DNA of 64,000 nucleotides from Reticulascus tulasneorum (lineage: Eukaryota; Ascomycota; Sordariomycetes; Glomerellales; Reticulascaceae): positions 3,100,001 to 3,164,000 of the forward strand of contig LSAX01000002.1 of the NCBI GenBank assembly GCA_001557505.1. Direction: 5' to 3'. Position numbers and translations under genes: made by a program. The notes under the pieces were generated by a model, which saw nothing but the letters and a program-made list of their open reading frames with translations, searched no databases and was not told the origin of the DNA. The first letter of the stretch is position 1; the number at the start of each line of letters is the position of its first letter. Positions 45,501 through 58,187 of the stretch are shown piece by piece.

Positions 45501-48500
45501 TTGGAATGTCCCGTTAGGTCTGCGACGGCGTGGAGTGAGAGTATCACGACATCCTTCTGCACACATTAAATGGTGTCGGGGGCAAACATCGGAGAGAACA
45601 CGCCGCTACCTGCATCCCAAATCTGTCCTCCATGCATGCTCCCGCCCGGGGGGACGATAATTGCCGTCACCAGGTATCCCGCTCGGCCGGACGCATTTCA
45701 TTGCCACTCAGGTGCGCGAGTGATATCCCAACACCTGCTCTGGGGCACCACGTCATCCACAAATATTTCGTCAATCGCAGGGCTCACCAGTTCTCCCCAT
45801 AGGCTGGCTGGCTTGCGTTTTCTGCGAGGCCGGCGCTCTGCGGGATTGTCGACATGCTTCCGGCAGTGTACCATTACTGTGGTTCTGGGGGAGCGAATGC
45901 AGGATGATGCGTGATTATCGTCCGAATAACTTGCCATAATGCTACGTGTTGCCCATCTGTCCCTCTTCGGTCAATTGCGGACTCTTCATGCGATTTACAC
46001 CCCATATTGATCGTCAGTCCATTGCCCTTTTGTAATGCTTCGGCGATTCAATTGCAGTCGATGGTTCTGTGGAGGATATATCACATTAAACCATTGCATG
46101 TACCCAATATGTATCTGTAGTCATGGCGCAAAGCAAACTTCCATCCCCTCACCATTCCGGCTCGGAGCATTTCGCCTGTGTGACTAATTCACCTTGTCAA
46201 GATCACTTCTCAAGTTGAACGGCGGCTTGCGTCGTGGCACCTGCGGGCTTTGAGCTCGTTGCCCAATTAACTGCCGCGTTGTCGACGTTAGAGCTGGCAT
46301 CTTCAGGTAGATGGCCCGTCTTCGTCTTCCCCAGAACCCCTGCCAGGACGGCCCGAGACGTGGGTCGTCCTTGATATCCCGCGCGTGGCTTGGTGCTCGG
46401 GGCAATCATGCCACTCACGTTTCCGAACTCGGCTCCTGTTCTGGGAAATGAGGTCGAGATAGGCTTAGGTTTGCCTTGCCCTAAACTATTGTTCACATTC
46501 GTGAAATTCTATCCTATTTGGTTGCGGTGTGCAACTGCCTTACACCACGCGTTGGTTGCCTGACTTGTCGATAGATCCCGCTAAACCTGGCGTGGATCAT
46601 AGCGGATGGGGACTAAGGGCATGACCCGTGCGTTAGCGGACGGGAGCGATATCCTCTCTTCGGGCGTGGGTTTTGAGGTCCGTGAGACGAAAATCCCAAG
46701 GGCACGTAGCCATGAGCAAGGCGTTTCACGGAAAGACTCAAAAATTGTTCGGATGCTACGTGCACATCCCTCCAACCTTCCACATTGGCTTGTTCTGTGG
46801 TCGCAGTATCCACCAGCTTGGTCCGAGTTTCCAAGCTGTCAAGGCAGAATTGGCCGAGCAGAGCGAGTTTGAACCATGGGCGATGGACCGCACAAGCCCT
46901 TGTCCGTCAAGTGGCGAGTAATCTTGCACTTCACAGCCTCAATCACTTATCGGCTTCCAGGTTAGGAGTACCGTCCCCCTTTGCCCCTGTCTGTTGAAGA
47001 GATCGCAGACACAGCACATCCTTTCGGGGCTCAGGGAAGTGGGGGTGGCTCCGAAGCCGATGCGAGATCGTTCCTGATATGAGAAGTACGATGTGATAAC
47101 TTTATCAAGCTAGTAGTCCTGAATAACATATGATATCTCGTTCGGGATGGCCCGACGAAACACTCTTCCCTATGCGCAGTGCCCACCTCGACATGGAGAG
47201 AGAGAGAGGAGAAGCCATCCGAACCCCTGAGGCTGACACCCGGAGCATTCTCCTCTTTCAACCCCCCCTGAATAGCTATCAGTGGAGCCCGAATCCTGAC
47301 GACAATCGTCCTGCCGCGCGATCCGAAGGAAGAAATCGTATATGATAGACTCTGTCACATCTATGATGCCTGTGCCTTCCAGACTTAGGTACAGCCGAGA
47401 AATATGAGAAACGCGGCCGCTAGACGTGATCTCACGCCGTCAGCTTGACTTCCCGATGAGGTGAGCTTGTGACAAATGCGTCCTCCTGCCCCGAGGGCTG
47501 TGATTGCAATTCGAGAAGAAATCCAAAAAGAAAATCCAGAATGGGAATGAATCCACCGTTCGGCAGGACTGCGCGGAACTATTGCATCGTGTTGCGAGTG
47601 CCGCGCTCAGAAACGACATTAGTTCCCGTCCCTTTCGAGACAGCTACGAGACCTGAAGGGATTGAAGCCAGAGACGAAACGGCTAGCTTGGCAGGAACAT
47701 AGGTTCTAGCCTGCCGCTGGGTGGAACGTCTTTGGATACGGATTGAGAACATTACCAGGCGTTTCGAATTGGCCATGTCGGAAGCATCGGATGTCTGTCC
47801 ATGACGTTGCGAAGGCATGATCCGGTTGAGCATCGGGGTTTCCATGGCTGGGAGTGGGCTTTCGCACGTCGAGGCGGATGCGGCGAGCGGTCCGGGGTAT
47901 TTTAGAACACGAGATATATATTTTGTTCATTGAGACCACAAGTTGCGGTCGGAGTTCGAGTCCCTGGATACTGTCCGTAAGCGGCGCAAACATCCTACTC
48001 GCCTCGTCCCCTTCATATGAGCATGTTTATCTCAACTACTATGGAACCAGCCAAGTGGCGATGCGACAAGTCTTTGCTTCGGTGGTGCTATACCAGGTAT
48101 TGCGTCAAGCGGTGTTTACTTAGACATTGGCTCCCGCCATTGGCATTATCGCCTAAGCCATTACTCTGGTCCGTGGACACAAGCTCACGTTTCCGTTCCC
48201 AGCCCAGATTCCAGGACGAAGACAGATGATTGCTATCTGGACTTATATTCAACTCCTGAGCTGGTAGAATAGACGTCTTTGGTTCCTCGCCGCGACGGAT
48301 TCCAACAAAACTGTCTGGGACATCGATATCTTACCACGGATACCTGCCCAGCAGGAAAGTCCCGCCTCTGGCCTGGACTACCGTCTTTGAGCCTGAGTCC
48401 TCTGCACTAATCGAGAGTGAAAACAAGTGCCGACCTAGGTGGGGACTCATCAAACCACTCTCGTCGTCGAGATGGCGGTTCTGGGGATAGGGTCCAGTGT

Positions 48501-49850
48501 CCGCCATGAATGGAAGAGATATCGGTGATTGGGATTGCGTGAAGCCCTTTGGGCGTACATGCAAGACCAATGAATATATATTGGATTAACCACCTTGCCT
48601 GCTGTTCGCTAGTCACCTGGTGGATGACTTCATTGAATCGCCGACTCTAGTGGACGTTACCTTCACAAGGCGACCTCTCCCTTTTTCAACGCCTATCTCC
48701 AGTCTAGAAACCGACCCGCGACGTTTGCTGCTGTCGGATTCATATAGGGAAAACCAGACTTTTGCGATCATGTTTTCGGAGATTTTTCAAGGGCCTTAGT
48801 GCCTGGCACTCCCAAGACAGTAGCATCACTTACTGAAAAGTCACTTTTTCGTTTCGTTCGCTACAACAACGATACTCTGGATGGGTGAACGAGAACGACT
48901 TACCCTTCCCAGTTATTTGCAAGACAAGCCAGATAGCCCAGGCCTCTTTGACAAGCTTGAGTTCTTCCTCCCTTGCTATGTCCCAAAGAACCCCGGTTTT
49001 ATTGTCATTGCTGGAGGTAGGAAATAAATGCAAGTACACCTCTTCGCTACGAGCCTTAGCTAATTGGACGAGGCAGCAACGGTATATCAGGGGCAGATGT
49101 TAAGGGACACGAACGCCAGTAATTACTCTGCGAATAGATTGAATCTATTGGACGATATAAGTCATAGCTTTCCCTTTGTCTTCCTCGTGCACTGTTTGAC
49201 ATGGCCGTATTGCTCCTTACTATAGCAGAGCCTGGAGTCTTTTGTGCGATGGGAAGGACTCTACAAGCATGTTATCAAAGCAAAGTGCAGACACTATTAG
49301 GACGCGATGCTCAGAAGTCGGGCAAATAACCGTGAAGAGATCCCAGCGAGCATTCATCGGTATTGTATAAGCAACTCTTGATAGCACCCCTTGGACCAAC
49401 CAGGTCGAGTCGTCCGACAGGAGAATTGCTAATTCTAAGCCGTGCGTGCCCATACTGTTTCTGTATAGTCTTTTAATTCTCTAATGGATCGCTTATACAA
49501 CACAGGCAGCAGCCTTGATATATTCTGAGACTTAAACGACGAGCTATGGGCTGAACAGTGGGTCGTTCAAAAATAAATGATGGAACATGACGAAGGTTTG
49601 GGCCGGGTCTTTATCGGCAGAATCCATCCCTCGAACCGCAATCTCCCGGAGATTTCTATCACAACGACATTCTGGAAAGTCTTCAAGAAACAACAAAGTC
49701 AACATTGTCCGCTCTAGCAGCAGCAGAATACCATTTCTTTCAATCCCACATACAACTCTACGGCCTTCATCCCTGATCCGATCCCAAGACTGTGCTTATC
49801 GTCTCCGCACAGTCCTCAGCACCTGCCCATAGTCTCTCGTCTCCAGCTTT
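39391..49850. other. 10.5-kb region without a recognisable gene
   Basis: It separates the divergent start codons of the zinc-ribbon and UFO1-like genes. I find no ORF above about 140 codons and none with a recognisable domain. Many frames are open on both strands at once. The left 1 kb is purine-rich on the plus strand (pyrimidine-rich leader for the minus gene) with GT-rich runs at 39925-40020. A 30-base C run lies at 42515-42544. The stretch near 44430-44480 is C/A-rich and resembles a fungal leader, but no convincing coding exon follows. It is not AT-rich and has no visible transposon motifs or long repeats. Long regulatory DNA or non-coding transcripts are possible. Confidence 0.55.
42515..42544. 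repeat. Poly(C) run of 30
   Basis: Thirty consecutive C bases within the large gene-free region, after CGCA and before GTGG. It is the longest homopolymer in the window. Confidence 0.9.
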
Positions 49851-52800
49851 ATGCAATACGGGCCAACTGAGTCTTCAGAACAGTTTTCCCATTCGACCAA
49901 CTCTAGAAATCCTTCTCCCTCGAATAACCATGGCTCTCAGCTTCACCAGCCGAGCGGAATTGCACATATTCGCCGTGCGGGGTCCAGCAGCGCCTCTCCC
50001 CACTCAGTCCCGGATAGCCAGTATGACCCCCTCGAGGGGGTTAGTGCCGTGCAGCTCGACGAGAAGCTACGCCGATTGAACGTCCAAAGCCGGCGTTCAG
50101 AAGGACGCCGAGCTGTTGCTGGCCAGCGGGTGATTGATTATGAAAAGGCCTTGACTCCATCGACTCCGAGACAAGCTCTCGGCTTCAAGGTCATTAAGAG
50201 ATCTGATCCTCAATCTGGTGGTGCGCAGCTCGCAGACTTTCCCAATGGTATGGGGATCACCCTCTGAAATTTTGTTTGCTTGCAGGTTGCTAACATACAT
50301 GCGACAGAGATCTTGACGCATATTCTATCTCATCTGCATCCTGACTCCCACGCTGCTGTGGCTTTGGTCTCAAAGCGATTCTATACACTGGTAACCACTC
50401 CACATGCTTGGAGGATGGCTTTTCTGCGATACTTCCCAGGACATGACAGTCTGGCAACCAAAGCTGAGAAAGGTCTTTCGGGTCCATGGGATCAAGAAAC
50501 ATCAGACTTCGTGCGGTCAGAAGCTCGTTACTTCGCGCGACTTACCCCTTTGGCCACCTGGCGGAGCGAATACTTGTTGCGGACCCGTCTGCTTAGAGGT
50601 CTTGCTAGAGGCAAGCCCGGAACAAGAGCAGGTGGTATTGGTTCGTCCACTCGCAGCAGTAAGAAGGTCAGCGCGGTGTTGACGTACAATTCGAAGCTTC
50701 CATGGACAGTCACGAACATCCATGCCGTCTTCTCCAACGGGACCAAGAAGCCGCCCAGAGCCATACATGGCGCTGCCGACCTAGGCGCGGCCACGATCAG
50801 CGACCCTACTGTTGGCAAGGTCGAGAAGTGGGGTTTTGATGACCCCTTCTCCGCCGTTCAGTTGGACGAAGCCTTCCCAAATCTCGAGCCATTTGGCCTG
50901 GGCGATGGTCCCGCAGCTTGCCCTAACGTCATGGACGTCAGCCAACCTTATGGAGTCGTGGCCGGAGAAGGCTTTCCTGGCGGCCGCGCATACTTGCGAC
51001 TTGTCAACGAGATGCGAGGACGATACCTGGGCAACGACAGTGGCGTAATCGACACCTACCCTGACATACCGAAGATACCAGAATTATCTGAAGCGATATC
51101 CAGTGTCTGGATTTCCAAGTCCTCCGCCATCCCTGCTGTGACTCAGTCGATGGTCGGAATTCTAACCGGCTCTACTCTGGGAGTAGTGACATCTTACGCC
51201 CTCGGCTGGGACCCCAGCGGACCACGCTTCTCCAATGGCGATATGACTGCCCGGTGGATCCTCAGCCCAGGTGTGCCCATAGTATCTATCAAGGTCGACG
51301 ACAACTATAACCATAGAAGGAAGGCATCTGGACGTGTCTGGGCTGTCGCTCTGAATGCACTGGGGGAGATCTTCTACTTGACTGATACTCCAAGCTCGAC
51401 TCTGAATCGTGCCAAGGGGGAGGACGTTACCAAGAACGCCTGGTATGCTGGCCGATCAGTATATTGGAATCTGCTGGAACATACTCGCCGCCAGGCTCGG
51501 GCGGATGAGCTGGACAAAAACGCGGTTAGAGGCGCTTACTCCCCTCGATCTCCTGCGGATGCCATGAAGCTTAGCAAAGGGCAACTTGTTGCTGAAGCTC
51601 GTGAGATTGAAAAGTTCTTGCGACACAAGCCATCGCATTTCCGAAAGGTATGCGACGGCTGGGATATGCGACGAAAGCTCGAGGTGGACTTCGCTGGCGA
51701 TGATGGAAACGGTGCTGGCGAAGCTATCTTCGTGATTGAGTGCGGCTGTGACAAGGGCCAAGGCCCTCGAGTTTTGCGGTACATGAGAACTACGGCTTCG
51801 CAGACACAAGACGAGAGCGAGCAGGTAGAGGGGTCTTCTGCGACCACGGGAGCTGCCATGCCGTCTCGTTCTATATTTGGTTCCGATTCTGGCGATCCAG
51901 GCAAGCTCAACACACCGTCAGCTGCCGCGAAAGGTACCAATGTCGCTCCACAGTCCACGGCGCAGCTCTCCTTAAAGGCGGACGGTCAATTTGATGACTG
52001 GCGGGTTGCCAGTCTAGTTTTGAAAGAACTTGGCAATGCTGAGATCACTGCCTCCGCCATTGATACATCTTCCCAAGCGGTTCTGACTCTGGCTGAGGAT
52101 CCACTCCAGACGGGTACTCAGCCTACTGCAACATTCATGTCACCAAAGACAGCAGAGACTCTGGCGGAAGTCCCTGGTCGAAGATCGCGACTGCTGGCTG
52201 TAGGCACCAAGGGAGGAGCTGTCGTGCTTTGGAACACCCGTGAATCCGTGTCGCAGACCGAGATTGCACCGGTTCGCATATTCCAGACCGAGTCACCTGA
52301 AATCTCCTGCTTGGCTCTAACCGCCTTGTATGTCGTTCATGGTGGGTGTGACGGTCTAGTCCAAGCATGGGATCCCCTGGCGTCGAATCTCGATCCTGTG
52401 CGAACTCTCAATGCCCGCTCTTCTGGACGTGTCCCGCGTCATATGATGGCAATGAATCCCACTTTACGCAATGACCACTACTGTGCTGCTCGCGCCATCT
52501 TCCTCGACTCGGACCCAACCGTTTTGCGGGGTGTTGTGTCTTTTGGCGCATTCCTTCGTTACTGGGCATACAGCGCAACAAGTCAACAGCCGGGCCGCAA
52601 GCGTCGACTTCGTCACTCAGATATTCATGGCCGTCTAGCTCCGCGCCGCCAAGGTGGTACTGTCTCAGATTACATCGCAGCGGAAACCGCAGAGCTACGT
52701 CGAGAGCAAGAGCATCAGCTTTCAGAGCAAGCACGCCTGCGCAGTCGCTTTGGAGTTGGCGCCTTCGGAGACTTGACGGAAGAGGAGGCAATTCGATATG

Positions 52801-53363
52801 CCGAGATGATGTCAGAGGAAGCCTATCTCCTCGATGAGCAGCGCCGCACTAGCGCTAGTGATACTGGCTCCGCAGCCGATGCGAGTATGGACACCGCTTC
52901 GTCTTACAGCGAGAGCACCGTGGACACTGTGACTCCTGAGCCTAGTGTCTCTGGCGCCAGCCCGCCTCCAGCCGTGCCTGAGGAAGAGAGCGAGTACGAG
53001 ATGCAGATTCAACAAGCCATTCGTTTATCCTTGCTTGAGGGTGTCAATGATCTCGGGCAATCCCCTCGAGGAAACAGCTCTGGGGATTATGAGTTTCCCA
53101 TCACGTTCAAGTCCAAGTCTGGCCAGAAAGGCAAGCGATCTGCTTCTACCTCTCCATCGCGAAGCCACACGCCGCTGGTTGCGCCAACAGCTGGATCTTC
53201 TAGCCACCTGTCACCAGAAGATGAGGATCTTGCCTTGGCCTTGAGATTGAGTCTCGAGGAGCAGAGCAATTCCTCGTCTGCTGGAGATCATGCTGGATTG
53301 GGCATTCAAGGAAACGAGTTCCCGCCGTTAGAACATAAGGGGAAGGGCAAGGGGAAGATGTGA
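49851..53363 (+). CDS. UFO1: F-box/WD-type SCF receptor with C-terminal UIMs, Ufo1-like
   Basis: Substrate receptor of an SCF ubiquitin ligase. Exons are 49851-50247 and 50308-53363 (60-nt intron, GTATGG, branch TGCTAAC, CGACAG), giving 1150 aa. The intron lies inside the F-box. The alternative CAG at 50283-50285 would leave the box incomplete, whereas the chosen one gives FPNEILTHILSHL at about 130-142. WD-like blades fill the middle, for example GGAVVLWNTRE and GGCDGLVQAWDP near 775-830. Two ubiquitin-interacting motifs close the protein: EMQIQQAIRLSLLE (about 1032) and EDLALALRLSLEE (about 1104). A weaker third candidate is at about 960-975. F-box, WD domain and UIMs in this order match yeast Ufo1. 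A disordered N-terminal extension of about 125 residues precedes the F-box. Confidence 0.87.
50248..50307 (+). other. Intron within the UFO1-like F-box
   Basis: 60 nt, GTATGG to GCGACAG, with a TGCTAAC branch at 50288-50294. Splicing joins N to EILTHIL and completes the F-box consensus. Confidence 0.85.
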
Positions 53364-54140
53364 TGCGGTTTCAGTACATGTTTTTTTGCTTTCGATTTCA
53401 AGTTTGGTGAAATGTGTGTTTGTTCTTTTCGATGGGGCCTCAACCTTTTTTACTGCTTTCTCGGGCCGCGTTGCTGGCTGCTAATCGTTCGTCCTATCCT
53501 TAGCCTTTGTATCGTTTTACCTTTTCATAGCTTTATCTTGAGTTGAATCGAGCTTGTCCCACACATGTTTGAACCCGTTCTACGATGCACTAGGTCTCCT
53601 GAGGATCCACGGTGTGTTCCAGTGTTTGGACATCCTAGATCCTTTACATACTGCCCGTACACACTACTGCCCGGGCATCCTCCTATGGCATCCTGTGAAG
53701 GTGCCGTCCAACCTTGGCAATTACCCCCTCCCCCTTCTTGGCATAGCCTAGGACAGAAGAGCTTCTGTTGCAGAGAAAGGCGTAAGAGGCCATGCCCTGC
53801 CTGAGCAGTTAGACAAAGCGTGTGCTGTGGAGGGAACATGAAGGTCTCCCTCGATCGCGCTCTAGATGACATCGGCGACATCTCTAGCACTATGGTTGTG
53901 GTTGGTGACTGATTTGGAAGGACTTTCGACTTTTCAATCTGGGTTCATGGACTCGTCAAAGATATACGGGCCCAACCACAAGCTCGAGCAAAAGACGATA
54001 TAAATGCAAATAGACTAGAGTGATTTACTTGCAAGTGCATGTAGGGTTTTTACAGACATGGTTGAGAGGTCCGATAGGGCTTCTCGTCATGTTTAGGGTT
54101 TTCCTGGAAAAGAACATGTGTGGGATAGCAGTCAAAGGCC

Positions 54141-54157
54141 TCGAAAGGACCTTTCGA
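54141..54157. repeat. 17-nt palindrome
   Basis: Inverted 8-nt arms TCGAAAGG and CCTTTCGA around one base. Short, so it may be chance. Confidence 0.5.
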
Positions 54158-55511
54158 CTCCTATCTGCGCATGTTCTTTTTTGTTTTTTATTGTTTTTTT
54201 GCCACATCACAGACCTCTCACCTTTCACTTGGCATCTCATATATCACCTGCCTGTCAACAGTGTGTAGAAGACTTATATTTTGGTAGAGATGGTTTTGAT
54301 ATCCCCCTTCTTGGGTGGTTTGATCTGAGACTGGGGGTTGATAACAACTGTGAGCGGTATGGTGCAGTATGGCAGAGCTATGTAATGCCTTTCATTGAAT
54401 TTGGTGGTATAGGGCAATACAGGTGAGAACAGCGATGCGAGACTTAACGCGTGATGTATGAGGTTGCCACGGCTGAGGCTATCGATGGCTGGGCATCTAA
54501 AGGGAGGGTGGTTGATAGAAGGCGATGAGCAAATTCTTAGATTGTGAAGGAGAAGCTGTTTGCCAATAATCATATAAACTCCCAGCGGAGTTCTCGTCCT
54601 CTCACTTGATTTACAAATTCCCATGCTTTATAGTCATAGATGTAATTCAAGCCTTGCATGTAGGGGACAGGAATTCTCAGGGAAACACGTAGGACATTCA
54701 CGGCTCATCAGGCTTCGAAGAACCATTGAAAGGGAACTGAATATCTTATGACTTCAGTTGCAAAAGCTAGACCGTGCTTAGATTTCGGTATTCAGTAACA
54801 TATTCCAGCACATGATGTAGATAGGTTACAGGGACTGGGACCAGACTATAGACTCAATCCCACTGGCTTGGAAGGAGCATATGAATAAACCCAGCTCGGA
54901 TTGCTAGGCCATGCTCTCTTTGGATGCTCTTGGCCATCTTAGCAACATCTCGACCATGAATCTCCGAAGTGATTGCTGGCTATTAGAGCCGCACGTTCGA
55001 GACCTGGCAGTTGACGTCTCGGGGATTCATGTGGTCATACTTGACATTCTTCTGGCTGGTGGCATCTTGAAGCTGCAATCAGCATGGTGGACCTGCCTGG
55101 TAGAAATGCAGACAGTGTACCAGTCAGTACTTGCCGAGTTCAACCACACCTCGATGTGCGCAAGCTACGCAATGCTATGATGGTCACTGACGAGGCTGCC
55201 TACGTACCTCGTTCGTATAATGTATTCACCAGTGAATAGCCGTCGCGAGCTTCTGTATACTATCCATCAGAGTGAATAATACCGAGCACGGGAACTTCGG
55301 GTTTTCCAAACTCCCCGTCCAGCCCCCGTCCCACAACTGCCGACCGATCCCAAGCAAGAGGATCAGGCCATGTCATTGCCTTTCTCCCATACGACTGTCG
55401 CACCGGCAACAGATGCACCACAGCCCTGCTTTGAATATGCAGACAGTCGCAGAGTCAGCGCTCTGCTCGCTCGTACAGCTTACACCCAGTGCCTAAACAC
55501 TGTATCAAGTA

Positions 55512-55526
55512 CCCCCCCCCCCCCCC
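55512..55526. repeat. Poly(C) run of 15
   Basis: Fifteen consecutive C bases in the region between the UFO1-like gene and the surface protein. Confidence 0.85.
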
Positions 55527-57619
55527 TTCTTCCGTCCCGGAGTCGTGGCAAATAAGACGCCAATGCTCGTATGGTAGGTAGGGTACCTCGCGAGTGTTGC
55601 TGACAGCTGGGGAAGGGGGGGACGCGCCAAATACACTCGTTCTCTGGGAAAGCCACACACCCATCCTCCATTCCCCAAGCGCGAGTCAGACGGGCCAACG
55701 GGCTAACCCTAAGCTCCAACGACGAAAGGGCACGTAGACAGATTCGCCTGTCTTCTGGCGCTGACGCCGACACCAACGGAGATCTGGGCCGACGACCGTG
55801 CCGTTGCACCACGTTTTGCTAGTGCGCGTCACACCAACGGAGCGGGAGCCACTGGCTTGCATGTCCCCTTCTGCCACAGGGTTACGTCGATCCCTTCAGC
55901 CAGGGCTTTGGCTACCATTCTTTGTGGCTTCTGGCTGAGAAAATCTGCCTCGCGTTGGGCCCCATCGTGCGCTGGGTACATATGTAACCTTAGATCATGC
56001 TCCTCTTTTTCTTGTGCTTTCTTCTCTCTGCCTTGCCCTTTTTTTTTTTACGGCAGTCGCAGCAGCGCGGCTGCTCGCATGTTCCATTTACGCGCATAGG
56101 CTACCGGCTTTTGGGCCAATATTGCACTCGTGCGCATTTTTGGCAGGAAACGACGCCGTCACGTTCGGAGCAGGTATACCATATGTAGGCGTAAACTTAA
56201 ACAAGGGGGACGCGGAAACGAACAGGCCAAACGGCAGCGCCGAATCTGCCGAGGCCATGGCTGCCCGTGTTTTGGTGGAAATGACAATTGCGAGCCTGAA
56301 AAATGCAAACACAAGAACGAGAGCAATTGGCCCGCGCGCTGGCTGGAAGTCGTGAAGAATATTACCCTTTTCGTACGACACTGATGGCCCCCCCCCTTGG
56401 CCCAAGTTACAATAGGGCTGACGCAAAGCTGAGCTGGGCTTGGTCGTACCACATGCACAACACGACATACATACAGTGCATGCCAGCATTGAGCTCTTCG
56501 GCCGCTGAAAGGTGCTTTCAGGAGAAGCGAAGTCTCCAACTCATTAGGGGGTGCTGTGGCTTACCGTAGGGTCATTGAGTGATGAGTTTTGTCTTGCCAT
56601 GGACCGAGGGCCAGCAAGCAGCATGTGGATTTCGACAAACTGCCCACTCCTCCCCACCGTGCCCCGTCAAACGATGTCATTGGGAAAAGCAACGGTTTAT
56701 TGTACCTTATTACGCATGAGGACGTAAAGTGCCAGGGAGGCAGTGGAGTTTCAATCTCTCTCCGCCATCCCAGCATTTGGTCCTCAATCGACGTCCGTGT
56801 TCCCGGTCTCACTTACTCAGGGGTGTGGGCATTTCGTCCTTTCAAGGACAGCGCCCCAGCTAACTTGGCCCCAGCTGGGCCCTAGCCAGCGAAATCTCCG
56901 GGTCCCCAATCCAATCTCACACATCGCCACGCGCAGGGGGCCCTGCCTTCAAAGCCCGTAGCTGGGCATTTAATCTCACGCTTGTTCTCTGCTTTGCGTC
57001 CCATGTAGGAAGGAGTCTCTGTCCTGGCCGAGCCTCGATCCCAGATGCCGGATAACTTAGCTTGACACTTGGACGAAAGATTGGGATGAACGCATCATTT
57101 CGGAGCACAGTTACTGTACTCACTGCGGAATGGACCCGGGTATTCGGCCAGCTATCAAGTGGAACCTGGGATATCGTATTTGAAGGTTACTTACATATGT
57201 ATCATTCAGTCGTTACCGAGAATGAATACCATGTGATACAGTAGCTCCCGCTGATGGATATCTCAGGTCAATCCCAATAACTTACCTACTGTAGATGGCC
57301 ACCCAATCCGTGCATACGTAGTATGAGAAAGGCCCCTTGTAAACACGTAGTTGCCCGATGGTCTACTTATTACTTGCTTGGATTCCCGGGTCGGTCATAA
57401 TGGCACATTGTTTTGGATTCTCATCTCCCGCTTTCGAACTTCATGCCCCGTCAGCTGTTTCAACAACTGCCCTCAAGGGGGCGCCCGTTCGAGAAAACGA
57501 GCCAATCGAGCTCTAGTTTATTCGCATGCCTGGTCCGCCGGTTCCTGGTATACCTTTTTTGCCCCCCTCCCGCTTTTCCGGATGGGGCCCCCCGTTCATG
57601 CGTACAGACATTTCACATA

Positions 57620-57676
57620 GATGGGATGATGATATAATATGTATTGTATGGTATGGGATGAGATGAGATGGGATGA
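57620..57676. repeat. Imperfect GATGG/GATGA microsatellite
   Basis: Purine-rich, loosely repeated units of about five bases (ATGGG, ATGAG, ATGAT) in the 3' flank of the surface-protein gene. Confidence 0.6.
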
Positions 57677-58187
57677 TCTTTCGTTCATCTGGTCGAATTC
57701 TGGAGCGTCACCTGGGGCTTGGGCACGAGTCTTTGTGTGTGGCACACGGTTTGCACTCTTTGCAGCTTGACGTAGGTTATATGGGACTTTCATATCAAGA
57801 ACGCGCTAGCGCCATGTCCTAAATTCCATCTCCGCTTGTCTTTTGAAGCGTAGGCTGCTCTGCAGCACTATGTACAGAGGTGTTATTATACAGTGACAAA
57901 TGTCCATCACCATGATGCTGATGCCGATGCCAAGATCCGATCCTCTTTCGTCCCCGTTCATGCCCATCGTTAGCCAACCCTTTGTCCTGGGTATCGTATC
58001 ATCATAACCACTTAGGACATGCCCCCCCCAAAAAAACCCGCGTCTGTCCGTCCTTCCAAAAGTTGTCCCCCAAGATCCCGCTGACTGCCGCCCGTTTCCC
58101 ATTATATCCGGGTAAAGTCAAAAGAAATAATCCTTGTTTTCCCTCCCGAAAAGAAATGACATTGCGAGCATCCATATCAAGTCCTTT

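Larger units (their letters stand above)
53364..58187. other. 4.8-kb convergent region without a recognisable gene
   Basis: Between the stops of the UFO1-like gene and the surface protein. Frames here are short and on both strands. It holds a C run at 55512-55526, a small palindrome at 54141-54157, and a GATGG/GATGA-type repeat at about 57620-57676. A region of clean intergenic DNA with 3' UTRs is the simplest reading. Confidence 0.5.

Noticed and set aside
46203..46496. 97-codon minus frame with protein-like composition
   Set aside because: Starts at GTG, no ATG and no family; no plausible upstream exon found.
47954..47964. Sequence resembling a tRNA B box (GTTCGAGTCCC)
   Set aside because: No matching A box, acceptor stem or T-stem pairing nearby.
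39391..49850. Transposon or CRISPR-like array in the large gap
   Set aside because: No reverse transcriptase or transposase motifs, terminal repeats, or regularly spaced repeats were found by eye.
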